A stretch of 32,287 nt of DNA from Clostridiales bacterium (GCA_015056305.1 SVGO01000018.1:1-32287); one strand, 5' to 3'; positions 8,106 to 15,425 are shown, counted from the first letter of the stretch. Program-made: numbers and translations. The notes: generated by a model not told the origin, from the letters alone.

Positions 8106-9038
8106 ATGCGCAAGAAAAGACGGCGCAGCGGGGAAAACGGCAGCTATTGGATCTCGTATTCCGATATGATGGCCGGCATGCTCTTTACGTTTGCGCTGAT
8201 TCTGTTCATGGCCATTTATCAGCTGGTGGATCTGCAGCAGAAGAAGACCATCGAGCTGGAAACCAAGGAAGCCCAGCTCTCCACCCAGCAGAGCATTCTG
8301 CTGGATCAGGAGGCGCAGCTTCAGGATAAGGAAGCGCTGCTCGCTGCGACCACGCTGATGCTTCAGGAGCAGCAGCAGGAGCTCGACGAAAACCGCACCG
8401 CGCTCACCGCGGCGCAGCAGAGCCTGTCCCTTCAGCAGAGCAAGATCGAGGAGCAGGCGGCGCTGCTGGCTGCCCAGCAGACGGAGATCGACAAGCTCAT
8501 CGGCCTGCGCTCGCGCATCATCGAAGAACTGCGCGACGAGCTGCGCGGGGCGGGGCTGGACGCCGTGGTCGACCGCAATACCGGCGCGATCGCCTTTACC
8601 GGCGCTGTGCTCTTTGACACCAATCAGAACACGCTCAAGGACAGCGGCAAGTCGCTGCTCAATGCATTTATTCCGGTTTACATCCGCACACTGATGAGCG
8701 AGGAAAACGAGGATTATGTCGGCGAGATCATCATCGAAGGCCATACCGATACTTCCGGCACCTATCTGCATAACCTCGCGCTCTCGCAGGAGCGCGCGCT
8801 GGCCGTGGCGCAGTATTGCTTCGGACCGGAAATGACGGCGCTGAGCAGCCAGGAAAAGAAGATGCTCGAGAGTATCCTCACTGCAAACGGACGATCCTTT
8901 GCCGATCCGGTGTATATGCCCGACGGCCGGACGGTGGACATGGAGTCGTCCCGGCGCGTGGTGTTCAAATTCCGCATGAAGGATGCGGAGATGATCGATC
9001 AGATGAGCGAGATTCTGGAAGGACAACGGGGGGATTAA
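8106..9038 (+). CDS. MotB/ZorB-like OmpA-domain protein with coiled-coil stalk
   Basis: 310 residues; AAGGAG lies 7 bases before the ATG. A basic N-terminus leads into SYWISYSDMMAGMLFTFALILFM: one membrane helix (about 21-40) led by Asp20, which sits where MotB and ZorB have the ion-carrying aspartate. Residues about 41-148 are a Gln/Glu/Leu-rich coiled coil. An OmpA-type peptidoglycan-binding domain follows (about 155-290) with the GHTDTSG motif at 212-218, LSQERALAV at 226-234, and SSRRVVFKF near the end. The protein should span the membrane as a dimer inside the channel ring of the upstream gene and grip the cell wall. The roughly 100-residue stalk is longer than I would expect for a ZorB linker and may suit a thick wall. 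No flagellar genes are nearby. Confidence 0.85.
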   Translation: MRKKRRRSGENGSYWISYSDMMAGMLFTFALILFMAIYQLVDLQQKKTIELETKEAQLSTQQSILLDQEAQLQDKEALLAATTLMLQEQQQELDENRTALTAAQQSLSLQQSKIEEQAALLAAQQTEIDKLIGLRSRIIEELRDELRGAGLDAVVDRNTGAIAFTGAVLFDTNQNTLKDSGKSLLNAFIPVYIRTLMSEENEDYVGEIIIEGHTDTSGTYLHNLALSQERALAVAQYCFGPEMTALSSQEKKMLESILTANGRSFADPVYMPDGRTVDMESSRRVVFKFRMKDAEMIDQMSEILEGQRGD

Positions 9039-9039
9039 C

Positions 9040-9534
9040 GTGTATAAGATGATGAAGGTGCTCGCCATTGTCGTGCTGATTGTCACGATCGCCGGTGCAG
9101 GCGCTGTGCTTTATGGAATCAATACGCTCTCGCCCGTGGTGGAGCAGGTGAGCATGGCTGTGACGCCGGCTGCGCAGGCGCAGGATATCTTTGACAGCGC
9201 GCTCGCTCAGGTCAGCCGCGGCACGTTTACCGGCCGCGTGTTTGCCCAGCCGGGCACGCTGAATGCGCAGGATTGCGCGTTCGTGACCTGCACAGTCCGC
9301 CTGGCCAACAAGGGCTTTTTCCCGGCGGAATGGGTTTCGCTGGATGTGCAGCCTGTTCAGGGCGACGTGCTCCAGCTGGATAACGTGCAGGCCAATGTGC
9401 TTGCCAGCGGAAGCCGGGGCGATATCGCCGCGACGATCCTGCATACGGGGGATGGCGCGCAAACGCCGCGCACCTACACGATTAACTGCTACGTCTTCGG
9501 CCGGAAAATCACCCTTGAGGGAACGGCACAGTAA
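9040..9534 (+). CDS. Small membrane-anchored protein of the motor operon, unknown function
   Basis: 164 residues from the GTG at 9040, one base after the previous stop, with GGGGGG 6 bases upstream, so it is almost certainly translationally linked. One N-terminal hydrophobic segment (about 6-28) either anchors it or is a signal peptide. The remaining 135 residues look beta-rich and extracytoplasmic (FAQPGTLNAQDCAFVTCTVRLANKG... pattern), reminiscent of small Ig-like or LEA-like domains of lipoproteins, but I recognise no family. Two cysteines lie within six residues (DCAFVTC) and a third lies near the C-terminus. A terminator follows. It is presumably a partner of the motor pair and is not ZorC, ZorD, ZorE, ZorF or ZorG by appearance. 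Confidence 0.72.
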   Translation: MYKMMKVLAIVVLIVTIAGAGAVLYGINTLSPVVEQVSMAVTPAAQAQDIFDSALAQVSRGTFTGRVFAQPGTLNAQDCAFVTCTVRLANKGFFPAEWVSLDVQPVQGDVLQLDNVQANVLASGSRGDIAATILHTGDGAQTPRTYTINCYVFGRKITLEGTAQ

Positions 9535-9563
9535 CGTCTAAATCATGCCCAAGCGACATAAAG

Positions 9564-9597
9564 AAAGAAGGACCGCAGGAATGCGATCCTTCTTTTT
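9564..9597. terminator. Terminator between motor operon and Cys-rich gene
   Basis: A 14-bp stem with one mismatch (from AAAGAAGG to CGCA), GGAA loop and a T run on the plus strand. The mismatch is C/A on the plus strand and a G-U wobble on the minus strand, so it may serve both converging genes. Confidence 0.8.
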
Positions 9598-9623
9598 CTG
9601 TCTTCGGGGATTCGGCGCTGGCG

Positions 9624-10460
9624 TCAGCGGCAGAATGTGCAGCCGTTTGCATACGCAGGAGAGGTTGAGCCGTTTGCATAGACAGAAGCGGTTGAACCGT
9701 TGCAGCCCAGTGCGGTGGTGCTGGCGTAATTACCGCAGGTGCAGCTGACGCCGCGTGCGCGCAGCGCATCGTCATTGCACAGCGCCTGCGGGAAGAGCGG
9801 CAGGCTGAAGAACTCGTCGCAGACGGAATCAGCGAATTCCTCGCAGGGCGGAACCTCGCAGAAGCCGTAGCTCGGCACGAGCATCTCGACCTTGGCGAGT
9901 ACCTTGAGGATCGCGGTCACGCAGATCTCCAGCTCAAAGATGTTGTTGCCGACATATGTACCGGATACGCAGATCGCAGAGACCATCGCTTCGATGGTGT
10001 AGGGCACGATCGATTCATCCGGGATGGAGAGCAGCACGTCGCGGTCGATCGTGACGATGCCGCGGCCGATGTATTCGCGGCCGTTTGCGTCGGTGAAGAG
10101 GATGTCGATCGGCACGTCAATCTGGCAGCGCACGCGGGCGAAGCATGGCCGGTCGCACAGCCGCTCGACGGAGAGGTTGCGGATGGTGCCTTCGGTCGTC
10201 GTGGAGCGGCAGCTTTCGAATGTGATGGGCATTGCCGGCTGGTTGCAGCCATCGTTTTGTTCGCAGCCGCAGCCGGGCACGAGACCATAGCTGACCAGCG
10301 TGACGCGCTGCTCGCTCAGCTGCTCCTGATACAGACAGCTGTCGTATACGCGCTGAACCTGGATGCAGACGCGTTCGTTCAGGCCGGTCAGCACTTCATT
10401 TGCGGCGACGGAGCACGGACAATGGGTGGAGTTGGCGTTCTTATAGGAGTAAAAGCTCAT
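9624..10460 (-). CDS. Cysteine-rich protein, candidate spore coat/exosporium component
   Basis: 278 residues from the ATG at 10460, with a strong AAGGAGG 8 bases upstream. There are 22 cysteines (about 8%), several in pairs such as CPC, CGC, CDRPC, CEVPPC and CTC, and no signal peptide or membrane helix. The middle is beta-rich (NERVCIQVQRVYDSC, ARVRCQIDVPIDILF, GIVTIDRDVLL). The C-terminus has a short tandem repeat of YANG(S/C)T units, visible in the DNA as repeated GTTTGCATA blocks between 9645 and 9700. High Cys without export is typical of proteins that cross-link into spore surface layers. The gene is divergent from spoIIP and has a possible mother-cell promoter. I do not recognise a named family; the coat role is inference. 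Confidence 0.7.
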   Translation of the reverse strand: MSFYSYKNANSTHCPCSVAANEVLTGLNERVCIQVQRVYDSCLYQEQLSEQRVTLVSYGLVPGCGCEQNDGCNQPAMPITFESCRSTTTEGTIRNLSVERLCDRPCFARVRCQIDVPIDILFTDANGREYIGRGIVTIDRDVLLSIPDESIVPYTIEAMVSAICVSGTYVGNNIFELEICVTAILKVLAKVEMLVPSYGFCEVPPCEEFADSVCDEFFSLPLFPQALCNDDALRARGVSCTCGNYASTTALGCNGSTASVYANGSTSPAYANGCTFCR

Positions 10461-10511
10461 GGCGCACGCCTCCTTGGGCAAATCGTTGATGAGGAGGTTC
10501 CTCACGATTCC

Positions 10512-10537
10512 AGATTATGCCGCGCAGCGCCGTGCGT
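10512..10537 (-). promoter_or_regulatory. Possible mother-cell (sigma-K/E type) promoter of the Cys-rich gene
   Basis: On the minus strand, AC (10536-10537), 16 bases, then CATAATCT (10512-10519), close to the sigma-K pattern AC-N16-CATAnnnTA. The motif is short and low in information, so this is weak evidence. The predicted leader is about 45 bases. Confidence 0.3.
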
Positions 10538-10569
10538 GCATGCGCGCCGAAAAGAAGGGGAGAGATGAG

Positions 10570-11382
10570 ATGCAACGGCGTGGAAGATGGGGCGCGGCAG
10601 GGCTTTTGCTGCTCTTTATGTTTTTTCTGCTGGGCGGCGCAGGCAGATATGCCATAAAGCGGCAGACGCCGTTGGTGATCGAAGTCATCGCACCGGCGCA
10701 GCAGGGAGCTTCGCAGGTTCCTGCACAGGCGAGGCCACGCGTGCTGCTCTATCATACGCATACCTGGGAAGCCTATGAAATGACGGAGGATACACAGTAT
10801 ACGCCCACGGAAACCTGGCGCACAAAGGACGAGCGATATAATATGGTGCGCATCGGCGAGGAATTGGGGCGATGCCTTGAGCAGCTGGGCTTTGAGGTCG
10901 TCCATGACAAAACGGCGTTTGAGCCGCCGAATCTGTCAAGCGCCTATACGCGTTCTCTGGAAATGCTGGAGGAAAGGCTTGCTGCCGGAGAAACCTACGA
11001 TTATATTCTGGATATCCACCGGGATGCATACAGCGGCACATACAACGGGGCGAACTACGCGCAGGCGGACGGAAAGAAGATCGCCTATGTGATGCTGCTT
11101 GTGGGCAAGGGGACAGGCGCAACGAATTCTGGCTTTGACGAACGGCCGGACTGGCCGAAGAACCTCGACCTCGCGCAGCGTATCACGGACAGACTGAACG
11201 CGCAGCTGGAAGGCGTCTCGCGCGAGGTCAAGATCAAGACGGGCAGATTCAATCAGCATGTGTCCGCTGGCGCGCTGCTCATCGAGGTGGGCAATAACCG
11301 AAATACGCTGGAAGAGGCGCTTGCCGCATGCCCATTGATCGCTCGCGCGATCGCGCAGGTACATGCGAAAGGATCAGATTAG
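10570..11382 (+). CDS. spoIIP: Stage II sporulation protein P (engulfment peptidoglycan hydrolase)
   Basis: 270 residues from the ATG at 10570, with GGGGAG 7 bases upstream. A basic N-terminus and one membrane helix (about 8-28) are followed by the SpoIIP catalytic domain: LLYHTHTWEAY, then GEELGRCLEQLGFEVVHDKT, ILDIHRDA, and RFNQHVSAGALLIEVGNNRNTLEEA. In Bacillus subtilis SpoIIP is the amidase/endopeptidase that, with SpoIID and SpoIIM, thins septal peptidoglycan and drives engulfment. The His of HTHTWE and the Glu of LLIEVG fit the zinc site of this family. It is shorter than the roughly 400-residue Bacillus protein, mainly in the N-terminal linker. Its 3' end overlaps that of sigG by 9 bases, tail to tail. 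Confidence 0.88.
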   Translation: MQRRGRWGAAGLLLLFMFFLLGGAGRYAIKRQTPLVIEVIAPAQQGASQVPAQARPRVLLYHTHTWEAYEMTEDTQYTPTETWRTKDERYNMVRIGEELGRCLEQLGFEVVHDKTAFEPPNLSSAYTRSLEMLEERLAAGETYDYILDIHRDAYSGTYNGANYAQADGKKIAYVMLLVGKGTGATNSGFDERPDWPKNLDLAQRITDRLNAQLEGVSREVKIKTGRFNQHVSAGALLIEVGNNRNTLEEALAACPLIARAIAQVHAKGSD

Positions 11383-12147
11383 CTTTCGCATGTGGGTTAG
11401 CGCCGCTTTTTCCAGCCGGGAAACCTGCGCCTGACTGATGCCGATTTCCGAGGCGACCTCCATCTGCGTACGCCCCTGAAAGAAACGCAGCTGAATGATC
11501 TTCTGCTCCCGTTCGCTCAGCCGACGCAGCGCCTCGCTGATGGCGATATGCTCTAGCCAGTTCTCCTGGCTGACGCTCTCATCGCGTACCTGATCGCCCA
11601 GGGTCAGCGCGTCAGCGTTGTCCCCACCGATGGGCTCAAACAGGCTGATCGGATCCTGGATTGCCTCCAGCGCCAGCGTCACGTCTTCCGGGTCCAGTTC
11701 CAGCTTCCTGGCAATCTCCTCAATGCTGGGCTCGCGGCCGAGCTCGCGGCTGAGCTTTTCGCGCACGCCCAGCGCCTTGTAGGCGATATCCCGCAAAGAG
11801 CGGCTGACGCGAATGGCGTTGTTGTCGCGCAGATAACGCCGGATTTCGCCGATGATCATCGGGACGGCGTAGGTGGAAAAGCGGACGTTCTGCGTCACGT
11901 CGAAATTGTCCAGCGCCTTGATCAGACCGATGCATCCGACCTGAAACAGGTCGTCCACGTTTTCGCAGCGGTGATGAAACCGCTGCAGGATACTCAGAAC
12001 GAGCCTGAGGTTGCCGCGGATAAATTCCTCGCGCGCTGCGCTGTCTCCACTGTGCACCAGGGGAAAGAGCTCGCGCATGCGTTCATTGGAGATCACGGGA
12101 AGCGAGGACGTATCCACGCCGCAGATTTCAACTTTGCCGATCGCCAT
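11374..12147 (-). CDS. sigG: RNA polymerase sporulation sigma factor G
   Basis: 257 residues from the ATG at 12147, with GAGGAGG 7 bases upstream. It matches sigma-G closely as remembered from Bacillus: the N-terminal KVEICGVDTSSLP motif specific to sigma-G, the core region DDLFQVGCIGLIKALDNFD, RFSTYAVPMIIGEIRRYLRDNN, SLRDIAYKALGVRE, and the region 4 helix-turn-helix TQMEVASEIGISQAQVSRLEKAAL. Sigma-G directs late forespore transcription after engulfment. A forespore-type promoter lies upstream, consistent with the known autoregulation of sigG. In Bacillus the gene follows spoIIGA-sigE; here those genes are not adjacent, and spoIIP converges on it instead. Confidence 0.96.
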   Translation of the reverse strand: MAIGKVEICGVDTSSLPVISNERMRELFPLVHSGDSAAREEFIRGNLRLVLSILQRFHHRCENVDDLFQVGCIGLIKALDNFDVTQNVRFSTYAVPMIIGEIRRYLRDNNAIRVSRSLRDIAYKALGVREKLSRELGREPSIEEIARKLELDPEDVTLALEAIQDPISLFEPIGGDNADALTLGDQVRDESVSQENWLEHIAISEALRRLSEREQKIIQLRFFQGRTQMEVASEIGISQAQVSRLEKAALTHMRKLI

Positions 12148-12179
12148 CGGTTTACCTCCTCGTGGTGTGAAGATAAACG

Positions 12180-12209
12180 CATTATGACGGCGCATGGCGC
12201 AAAATATTC
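12180..12209 (-). promoter_or_regulatory. Forespore-type (sigma-F/sigma-G) promoter of sigG
   Basis: On the minus strand, GAATA (12205-12209), an 18-base spacer and CATAATG (12180-12186), giving a leader of about 26 bases. This fits the sigma-G/F pattern GHATR-N17/18-CATnnTA except for the last base. The same arrangement with the same deviation precedes spoIVB. Confidence 0.6.
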
Positions 12210-12286
12210 CCGGACAGGATGGTCATAATTTCGGGAAAGCGGCATATGCACAAGGAGAATTTGGGGATAAAACAGGAGGGAAGCGC

Positions 12287-12529
12287 ATGACGTTTTCGGA
12301 ATTGAGAAAAAAAGACGTCATCTGTATCGGCGACGGAAGGGTTCTGGGGCGGGTGGCAGATCTGGAATTCGACGCATCCGTCGGGCAGATTCGTGCCCTG
12401 ATCGTACCGGGTGGATCGGGCATGACCTGTTTTTTCCATGGAGACAAAAGCCAGGCGGCTATTCCCTGGCAGCAGATTGCGTGCATCGGCGACGACGTGA
12501 TCCTCGTTTCACAGCCCAAGTGCCGATGA
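12287..12529 (+). CDS. YlmC/YmxH family PRC-barrel sporulation protein
   Basis: 80 residues from the ATG at 12287, with AGGAGGG 6 bases upstream. The sequence begins MTFSELRKKDVICIGDGRVLGRVADLEFD and continues with a short beta-rich PRC-barrel domain ending in IPWQQIACIGDDVILV. These are the hallmarks of the small YlmC/YmxH proteins encoded near sigG or other sporulation genes in many Bacilli and Clostridia. The exact role is unknown. It is divergent from sigG and upstream of nrdR, which has its own promoter. Length and motif order fit the family well. Confidence 0.85.
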   Translation: MTFSELRKKDVICIGDGRVLGRVADLEFDASVGQIRALIVPGGSGMTCFFHGDKSQAAIPWQQIACIGDDVILVSQPKCR

Positions 12530-12561
12530 TCTGTAAATCTGTCAAGCGATGAAAAAAGAAG

Positions 12562-12590
12562 TTTACGTTTGCCGGGAGAAAGGGTATAAT
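12562..12590 (+). promoter_or_regulatory. nrdR promoter
   Basis: TTTACG (12562-12567), a 17-base spacer and a perfect TATAAT (12585-12590), about 40 bases before the nrdR ATG. Confidence 0.7.
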
Positions 12591-12630
12591 AGAAATTGGA
12601 TATTTCTAAAGAAAGAGGTAGAATTCTGCC

Positions 12631-13098
12631 ATGAAGTGCATATATTGTAATTGCACCGAGAGCCGCGTTGTCGATTCCCGTCCGACGGAAGACGGCGCGA
12701 TCCGCCGCCGCCGCGAGTGCGAGGGCTGTCAGAGGCGCTTTACCACGTATGAAAAGATCGAGATGCTGCCGGTGTTTATCGTCAAAAAGGATAAGCGCCG
12801 CGAGCCGTTTGACAGCGCGAAGGTGCGCAGCGGCATTCTTAAGGCGTGCGAAAAGCGGCCGGTGCCGATCGAGGAGATTGAAAAGCTGGTCAATCACGTG
12901 GAGACGACCGTATGCCGTCAGATGGAGCAGGAGGTCACCAGCGAGCAGATCGGTCTGCTGATTATGGAAGGCCTCAAGTCGCTGGACGAGGTGGCGTATA
13001 TCCGCTTTGCATCGGTGTATCGCCAGTTCAGGGACGTCCAGTCCTTCATGCAGGAGCTTCAGCAGCTGCTGGATACCCAGAATAAGCCGGAGGAATAA
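12631..13098 (+). CDS. nrdR: Transcriptional repressor NrdR
   Basis: 155 residues, the standard NrdR length. The N-terminal zinc ribbon shows the two CxxC pairs (MKCIYCNCTES and CEGCQRRF) with RRRRECEGC between, followed by an ATP-cone domain from about residue 48 (VFIVKKDKRREPFDSAKVRSGILKAC). NrdR senses ATP/dATP balance and represses ribonucleotide reductase operons through NrdR boxes. No reductase genes are in this window, so its targets lie elsewhere. It sits between ylmC and spoIVB. Confidence 0.95.
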   Translation: MKCIYCNCTESRVVDSRPTEDGAIRRRRECEGCQRRFTTYEKIEMLPVFIVKKDKRREPFDSAKVRSGILKACEKRPVPIEEIEKLVNHVETTVCRQMEQEVTSEQIGLLIMEGLKSLDEVAYIRFASVYRQFRDVQSFMQELQQLLDTQNKPEE

Positions 13099-13100
13099 CG

Positions 13101-13130
13101 GAATAACGAGCGCTGTGCGCGCCCATGCTG
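13101..13130 (+). promoter_or_regulatory. Forespore-type (sigma-F/sigma-G) promoter of spoIVB
   Basis: GAATA (13101-13105), an 18-base spacer and CATGCTG (13124-13130), 33 bases before the ATG. Spacer length, GAATA box and the CATnnTG end match the promoter found upstream of sigG. In Bacillus spoIVB is transcribed by sigma-F and sigma-G. Confidence 0.5.
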
Positions 13131-13163
13131 TCTGATGTAGCTTGATGATGGAGGCATGGGACG

Positions 13164-14195
13164 ATGAAGAAGAGGAGATTGCGCGGCGCGGTGTTTTGTG
13201 CGGCGCTGGCTGCGCTGGCGCTGTATGCCTTGCCGCAAGAGAATACGGCATTGCAGGTTTCAAGCGCGCAGGCAGACGGCGCACGGGTTCTGATTCCGGG
13301 CGGACAGGTTGTGGGCGTGGCGCTCAAGACGCAGGGCGTGCTTGTGGTTTCACGGGTCAGTCGTCAGGAGATGAAGACCCCGCTGCGCGTGGGCGATGTG
13401 ATATTGTCCGTACAGGGCAAGGACATCGACAGTGCGCAGGAGCTTTCCAGGCGGATCAATGAGGTCAATGCGGACAGTGTGGATCTGTCCGTTCTTCGCG
13501 GCGGCAGGGAGACCACGCTGCGGGCTGCGTCGCCGGTGAGCAGCGCGGATGGGAAACGGCGGCTCGGCGTATGGGTGCGCGACAGCACGGCCGGTGTGGG
13601 CACACTTTCCTATGTGGATCCCAATACGCAGGCATATGGTGCGCTCGGTCATGCGATTGTGGACGGCGACACGGGGGATATGCTCTGCGTGAAGGACGGC
13701 GCGATCATGGAGGCGGATATTGTCGGCGTTGCAAAGGGTGAGAGCGGACGCGCGGGCGAACTCAAAGGCAGCTTCCTCAAAGAGGGAAGGCAGATCGGTA
13801 CGCTCCTATGCAACAGCGAATATGGCATATACGGCGTGATGAAAAAAGCGCCGCAGGACGCCCTTTATCCGCAGGGGCTTCCCGTGGGCGAGCGCAGCCA
13901 GGTGCACGAGGGCACGGCCATGATCATCTCAACCGTGGATGCGCACGGCCCACAGGCATACGATGTGGAAATCGTTCGCTGCGCCGTACAGGACAAGCCG
14001 GGTCAGAAGAGCATGGTTCTGCGTGTGACGGACGAACGCCTGCTGGAAAAGACCGGCGGTATTGTGCAGGGCATGAGCGGCAGCCCGATCATTCAGGATG
14101 GAAAGATCATCGGCGCGCTGACGCATGTGCTGGTCAACGATCCGACGATGGGCTATGGGATCTTCATTGAGACGATGCTCGACGCCGCGGCATAG
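13164..14195 (+). CDS. spoIVB: SpoIVB serine peptidase (forespore signalling protease)
   Basis: 343 residues; GGAGG lies 9 bases before the ATG. An N-terminal membrane anchor (about 9-24) is followed by a PDZ domain (about 45-118, VLVVSRVSRQEM...LRVGDVILSVQGKDI) and an S55 peptidase domain. Catalytic features are the LGHAIVD motif with His163, the GGIVQGMSGSPI motif near residue 300 with the nucleophile serine, and THVLVNDPTMGYGIFIE at the end. SpoIVB is secreted from the forespore into the intermembrane space, where it cleaves SpoIVFA to release SpoIVFB and activate sigma-K. The position upstream of spo0A is the conserved arrangement, interrupted here by an acyltransferase gene. Confidence 0.94.
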   Translation: MKKRRLRGAVFCAALAALALYALPQENTALQVSSAQADGARVLIPGGQVVGVALKTQGVLVVSRVSRQEMKTPLRVGDVILSVQGKDIDSAQELSRRINEVNADSVDLSVLRGGRETTLRAASPVSSADGKRRLGVWVRDSTAGVGTLSYVDPNTQAYGALGHAIVDGDTGDMLCVKDGAIMEADIVGVAKGESGRAGELKGSFLKEGRQIGTLLCNSEYGIYGVMKKAPQDALYPQGLPVGERSQVHEGTAMIISTVDAHGPQAYDVEIVRCAVQDKPGQKSMVLRVTDERLLEKTGGIVQGMSGSPIIQDGKIIGALTHVLVNDPTMGYGIFIETMLDAAA

Positions 14196-14367
14196 AGCAT
14201 CTCCTTTGCGCAAGGGAACCTGCCGTGCCGCTGGATTTGAGATTTCCTGCCGCAAAGCTTCCGATGAAATGACATGAGAAGAGAAAGCATGGGCACTGCC
14301 TGTGCTTTCCTGTGTATACATTACCAAGAGCATGATATACAACAGTATGGCTTGAAGGAGTCTGCCA

Positions 14368-15375
14368 ATGAATACGTCTGTATCCAAAAGTCGGCTTTAC
14401 GATGTCGCTAAATGCATCACGACGATTCTGGTCGTAGTCGCACACGCAACGCGTATGTATACGCCCGCCGGGGCGATCCCTGCTGCGAAGCAGTCTGCTT
14501 TTTTGAGGAATTTCACCAACTATGTATATGTGTTTCATATGCCTCTGTTTGTGATGCTTTCAGGCTGCGTGTTTGGTTACTGTATCGAGCGGGGAAAATA
14601 CAGCGATGTGTTGGCGTTTGTAAAAAACAAAGGCAAGCGCCTGCTGATTCCGTATGCTGCGTTTGGAATCCTGTATGTTGCACCGGTGATGCATATGCTG
14701 CGCCTGACCAATCTCGGGTATATGAGCTATGTGGTCAATGGAATTGTATTGTCTAAAGATTCCCGGCATCTGTGGTATCTTCTGGCCCTGTTCTGGATTT
14801 TTCTGATTTGCATACTTATGAGGCCGCTGCTGATAAAGGGAACGAAGGGACTCGTGATTTCCGGTGCTGTCAGTCTGCTGCTGTTTGCCGCTTCGGGATG
14901 TATGCCCAATGTGCTTCAGCTGTCTGCTGCCTGCAATTACCAGTTGTTCTTTTTTGCCGGGATTCTGTTTAATCGCTTTTATTCAGACATCGAACGGCTG
15001 TTTCATAAGTTTCGCATGATCGGATATCTCCTGCCGGCCGCCTTGCTCATGATGTTCGTTTCCAACCCGAATATGCTTACGGAGTATGCTTACAAGGGAA
15101 TCGGCCTTGTCATGATGATGTTCATCTGTTGGGCCCTGCTCTGCCGGTTCCCGGATGTGCTTGGGCATCCGATCCTGAAGCGCATCAAACAGAACTCCTT
15201 CGGTATTTATCTGTTTCATCCGATGATCATCTATGTCTTGTTTGCTCTGCTCGGAAAGCGGGACATTTCGCCCATTTTCCTGAGTGTGTTTGCATCTGCC
15301 GCAGCGATACTTCTGTCCGTTTATGCAACGGGGCTGATGCGTAAGCTGCGTCTGCATCTGCTGATCGGCGAATAA
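14368..15375 (+). CDS. Acyltransferase family 3 membrane protein, inserted between spoIVB and spo0A
   Basis: 335 residues; AAGGAG lies 7 bases before the ATG. There are about ten membrane segments typical of the acyltransferase 3 family, which modify sugars or other exposed groups. N-terminal features fit: YDVAKCITTILVVVAHATRMY, whose histidine is the likely catalytic residue, then YVYVFHMPLFVMLSGCVFGY, and the C-terminal NSFGIYLFHPMIIY. G+C content is visibly lower (around 40-50% in sampled lines) than in spoIVB and spo0A, and codon use differs, which suggests later acquisition. No promoter is convincing; a 172-base gap precedes it. Substrate is unknown. Confidence 0.85.
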   Translation: MNTSVSKSRLYDVAKCITTILVVVAHATRMYTPAGAIPAAKQSAFLRNFTNYVYVFHMPLFVMLSGCVFGYCIERGKYSDVLAFVKNKGKRLLIPYAAFGILYVAPVMHMLRLTNLGYMSYVVNGIVLSKDSRHLWYLLALFWIFLICILMRPLLIKGTKGLVISGAVSLLLFAASGCMPNVLQLSAACNYQLFFFAGILFNRFYSDIERLFHKFRMIGYLLPAALLMMFVSNPNMLTEYAYKGIGLVMMMFICWALLCRFPDVLGHPILKRIKQNSFGIYLFHPMIIYVLFALLGKRDISPIFLSVFASAAAILLSVYATGLMRKLRLHLLIGE

Positions 15376-15425
15376 CGGAATTGCCCGATGCAGATCCAAT
15401 CAACTATGAAGGCGGGAAATGGAAC

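Noticed and set aside
9645-9700. CRISPR-like short repeats (GTTTGCATA units)
   Set aside because: The repeats are within the coding end of the Cys-rich gene and encode YANG units; spacing and number do not fit a CRISPR array.
14196-14367. Terminator or sigma-E promoter between spoIVB and the acyltransferase
   Set aside because: The GAAAGCA/TGCTTTC hairpin lacks a T run, and the ATATACAAC box has no good partner at the right distance.
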